A stretch of 64,000 nt of DNA, from NCBI GenBank assembly GCA_963756365.1, contig CAVWNF010000003.1:62001-126000 (forward strand), written 5' to 3'. Below, piece after piece: positions 62,396 through 64,000 of the stretch. The notes under the pieces were generated by a model. It did not search any database. It saw only the letters and a program-made list of their open reading frames with translations, and was not told where the DNA came from. Both the position numbers and the translations under genes were made by a program. Source of the stretch: WHTI01 sp963756365 (GTDB lineage: Bacteria; Actinomycetota; CADDZG01; WHSQ01). Each line of letters opens with the position of its first letter. Position 1 is the stretch's first letter.

Positions 62396-63441
62396 GTGCT
62401 GGCTGGTTCTCGCCGACGGGTTCCTGACCGAGCGGAACGCAAAGACCGCTCACGGCGTACTGCGGTACTCCGAGGATCCGATCGCCGCGATCGTCGACCG
62501 CGATCATTCCGGCAAGGACCTCGCCGATGTGATGCCCGAACTAGGTCGCTCTGCCCCGATCGTGGCGTCGGTGAAAGAGGGACTCGAACTAGGAGCGACG
62601 GCCCTTTTGCTAGGGGTGGCGACGCCGGGCGGGTGGCTTCCGGATCACTGGAGGCAGTGGGTCGAAGAGGGTATCGCAGGGGGGTCTCGAGATCGTCAAC
62701 GGTCTCCATGGATTCCTCAACGAGGATGCCGCGCTCGTCGCGCTCGCGGCAGAGCACGGTGTTCGTCTGTGGGACGTCCGAGAGCCTCCAACGGATATCC
62801 CACTCTTCTCGGGTCGAAGCCTCGAGACACCGGCGCGATCGGTGCTCACCGTTGGGAGCGACTGCGCGGTAGGCAAGATGACGACCGCTCTCGAGATCGT
62901 CAAGGCGGCGCGCGACGGCGGGACGAAGGCCGAGTTCATCGCCACGGGTCAGACCGGGATCATGATCGCGGGCAAGGGCATCGCGGTTGACCGGGTCATC
63001 TCAGACTTCACGGCTGGAGCCGCCGAGACCCTCGTCATGGACGCTTCTCCCGATTCCGAGTTGCTCATGGTCGAGGGCCAGGGGAGCTTGTGGCATCCGG
63101 CTTACTCGGGCGTGACCCTCGGCCTGCTTCACGGCACCGCGCCGGAAGCTCTCGTGTTCTGCCACCAACCGAACCGTACGCGCATCGAGGAGCCCCCCTT
63201 CACCCAACTGCCGCCTCTTCCGGAGATGATCGAGACCTATGAACATCTGGCCCGGTTCCTCCGTCCGGCCCCCGTGGCGTGCATCTCGTTGAACACACGA
63301 GGTCTCGAGCAAGACGTCGCCCGGTGGGCGATCGCCGAGATCGAGGAAACAACCGGGATCCCAACGGGTGATGTCTTCAACGGAGATGCGCCGAAACTCT
63401 GGAGAGCCCTCAAAGAGCGTCTCGGAGAGAAAGAGATCTAG
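62388..63441 (+). CDS. dgcN: DUF1611-family protein, probably D-glutamate N-acetyltransferase DgcN (frameshifted)
   Basis: A P-loop fold protein of about 350 residues. The start is PRCWLVLADGFLTERNAKTA. A shift in a G6 run near 62683 leads to LEIVNGLHGFLNEDAALVAL. The P-loop-like motif is VGSDCAVGKMTTALEI, then ATGQTGIMIAGKGIAVDRVI, MVEGQGSLWHPAYSGVTLGL and FCHQPNRTRIE. DgcN was reported to acetylate D-glutamate, feeding N-acetylglutamate to arginine synthesis after DgcA action. The GTG start overlaps the racemase stop by 8 nt. Confidence 0.8.
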
Positions 63442-64000
63442 GTTTCCGGGGCCTCGGCGGTGTCGAGGATCTCGTCCAGTTTGATCAGGTCTGATGTCGC
63501 GACGATCCCCGCGAGATTCCCGTCATCGTCCACGATGGGCAACGCGTCGGCACCTGCCGTTTCCATCGCCTCGACCGCTTGTTTGATCGTCCACTGAGGC
63601 CGTCCTACCGGAAGATCGGATGCCATCGCCTCCCCCACCGTCGTGGAGGCCCATCGCTCGCGTTCGATCGCTTCTAGTTCCTCCATCCGCATCAGGCCCA
63701 GATAGCGGCCCCCGTCGGTGACGGGGACCGACTTCCGGCGAGCTCCGATCAGGTGGTAGGTCAAGAATTCGTCGAGGGTCGCGGTTGGAGGGATCGTGTA
63801 CACGTCGGTCTGGATCGCCGCCGAGATCGGCAGCGAGAAACGTCGTTCGAGGTGGCCAGCGCGAGCCGCACGCTGGTAGGTCGAGACACTCGCCCGACCC
63901 ATGAAGATCTGGGACACCGCCGCGGCGATCAGCGCGGGGACCACGTAACCGGCTCGGCCGGTCGATTCGGCCACGAACACAACGCCAGCGAGTGGAGTCC
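63438..64000 (-). CDS. CLC chloride channel with CBS domains, C-terminal part (truncated)
   Basis: The frame is open to the right edge, so the start lies outside the window. The first visible part is the last membrane helices of a CLC protein (TPLAGVVFVAESTGRAGYVV, then PALIAAAVSQIFMGRASVST). Two CBS domains follow: ISAAIQTDVYTIPPTATLDE and VGEAMASDLPVGRPQWTIKQ to GADALPIVDDDGNLAGIVAT. CBS domains regulate channels by nucleotide binding. The stop overlaps the convergent dgcN stop by 4 nt. Confidence 0.85.
   Translation of the reverse strand, partial: TPLAGVVFVAESTGRAGYVVPALIAAAVSQIFMGRASVSTYQRAARAGHLERRFSLPISAAIQTDVYTIPPTATLDEFLTYHLIGARRKSVPVTDGGRYLGLMRMEELEAIERERWASTTVGEAMASDLPVGRPQWTIKQAVEAMETAGADALPIVDDDGNLAGIVATSDLIKLDEILDTAEAPET

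Overview
This 64 kb window is chromosomal DNA from a GC-rich member of the Actinomycetota. Two WhiB iron-sulfur regulators, GTG and TTG starts, a SenX3/RegX3-like pair beside pst and phoU, a pair of ArsA-type ATPases, a PAC2 protein and an Rv2578c-type radical SAM protein support this. A SigH-type sigma factor, a selenocysteine system and HD-GYP/c-di-GMP parts suggest a deep-branching lineage rather than a classical Streptomyces or Mycobacterium. That placement is an inference. There are no rRNAs, prophage, insertion sequences or CRISPR arrays. Genes are tightly packed, often with 1-8 nt overlaps.

Layout. 1-5.8 kb: dnaX (5' truncated), ybaB, recR, ask and asd, then a convergent PfkB sugar kinase and tRNA-Pro. 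5.9-12.5 kb: a phosphate regulon with a PHO-box-like site, pstSCAB, a response regulator, a sensor kinase and phoU. 12.5-16.4 kb: a phosphoesterase, a SpoIIE-type phosphatase with a STAS protein, and a CopD-like membrane protein. 16.6-20.4 kb: whiB, an unknown protein, sdhC and two ArsA-like ATPases. 20.4-25.4 kb: nfeD and a stomatin-like gene, then znuA-znuC-znuB-zur behind a Zur-box-like palindrome. 25.4-34.7 kb: an MFS transporter, a GCS2-type ligase, selB, a short UvrA-like protein, a c-di-GMP-I riboswitch with a 32-codon ORF, selA and a LuxR-type regulator. 34.8-44.9 kb: an M15 peptidase, a second whiB, an MTHFR-like protein, a YjbQ protein, a prenyl synthase, TetR, an HPF-like protein, a glycosyltransferase, an HD-GYP protein and a Pit/DUF47 phosphate transporter. 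44.9-51.2 kb: MarR and YceI with a palindromic operator, PAC2, sigH, tRNA-Sec, a YVTN lipoprotein, a nitroreductase and a DNA methyltransferase. 51-64 kb: a large secreted metalloprotease, an AI-2E-type exporter, an aminotransferase with a methylmalonate-semialdehyde dehydrogenase, a DMT transporter, TetR, a LexA-box radical SAM protein, HtpX, a DgcA/DgcN-like D-glutamate pair and the C-terminus of a CLC channel.

Functional threads. Two phosphate uptake systems (Pst and Pit) are present, and the Pst system has its own regulators. selA, selB and tRNA-Sec are all here but separated, with no selD or selenoprotein visible. c-di-GMP is represented by a riboswitch and an HD-GYP phosphodiesterase.

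Sequence quality. At least 17 otherwise well-conserved genes are broken by about 26 single-base frameshifts, and the next frame restores the family sequence each time. This looks like residual indel error in the assembly rather than gene decay. Broken genes are annotated as reconstructed full-length genes, with the approximate shift positions given.
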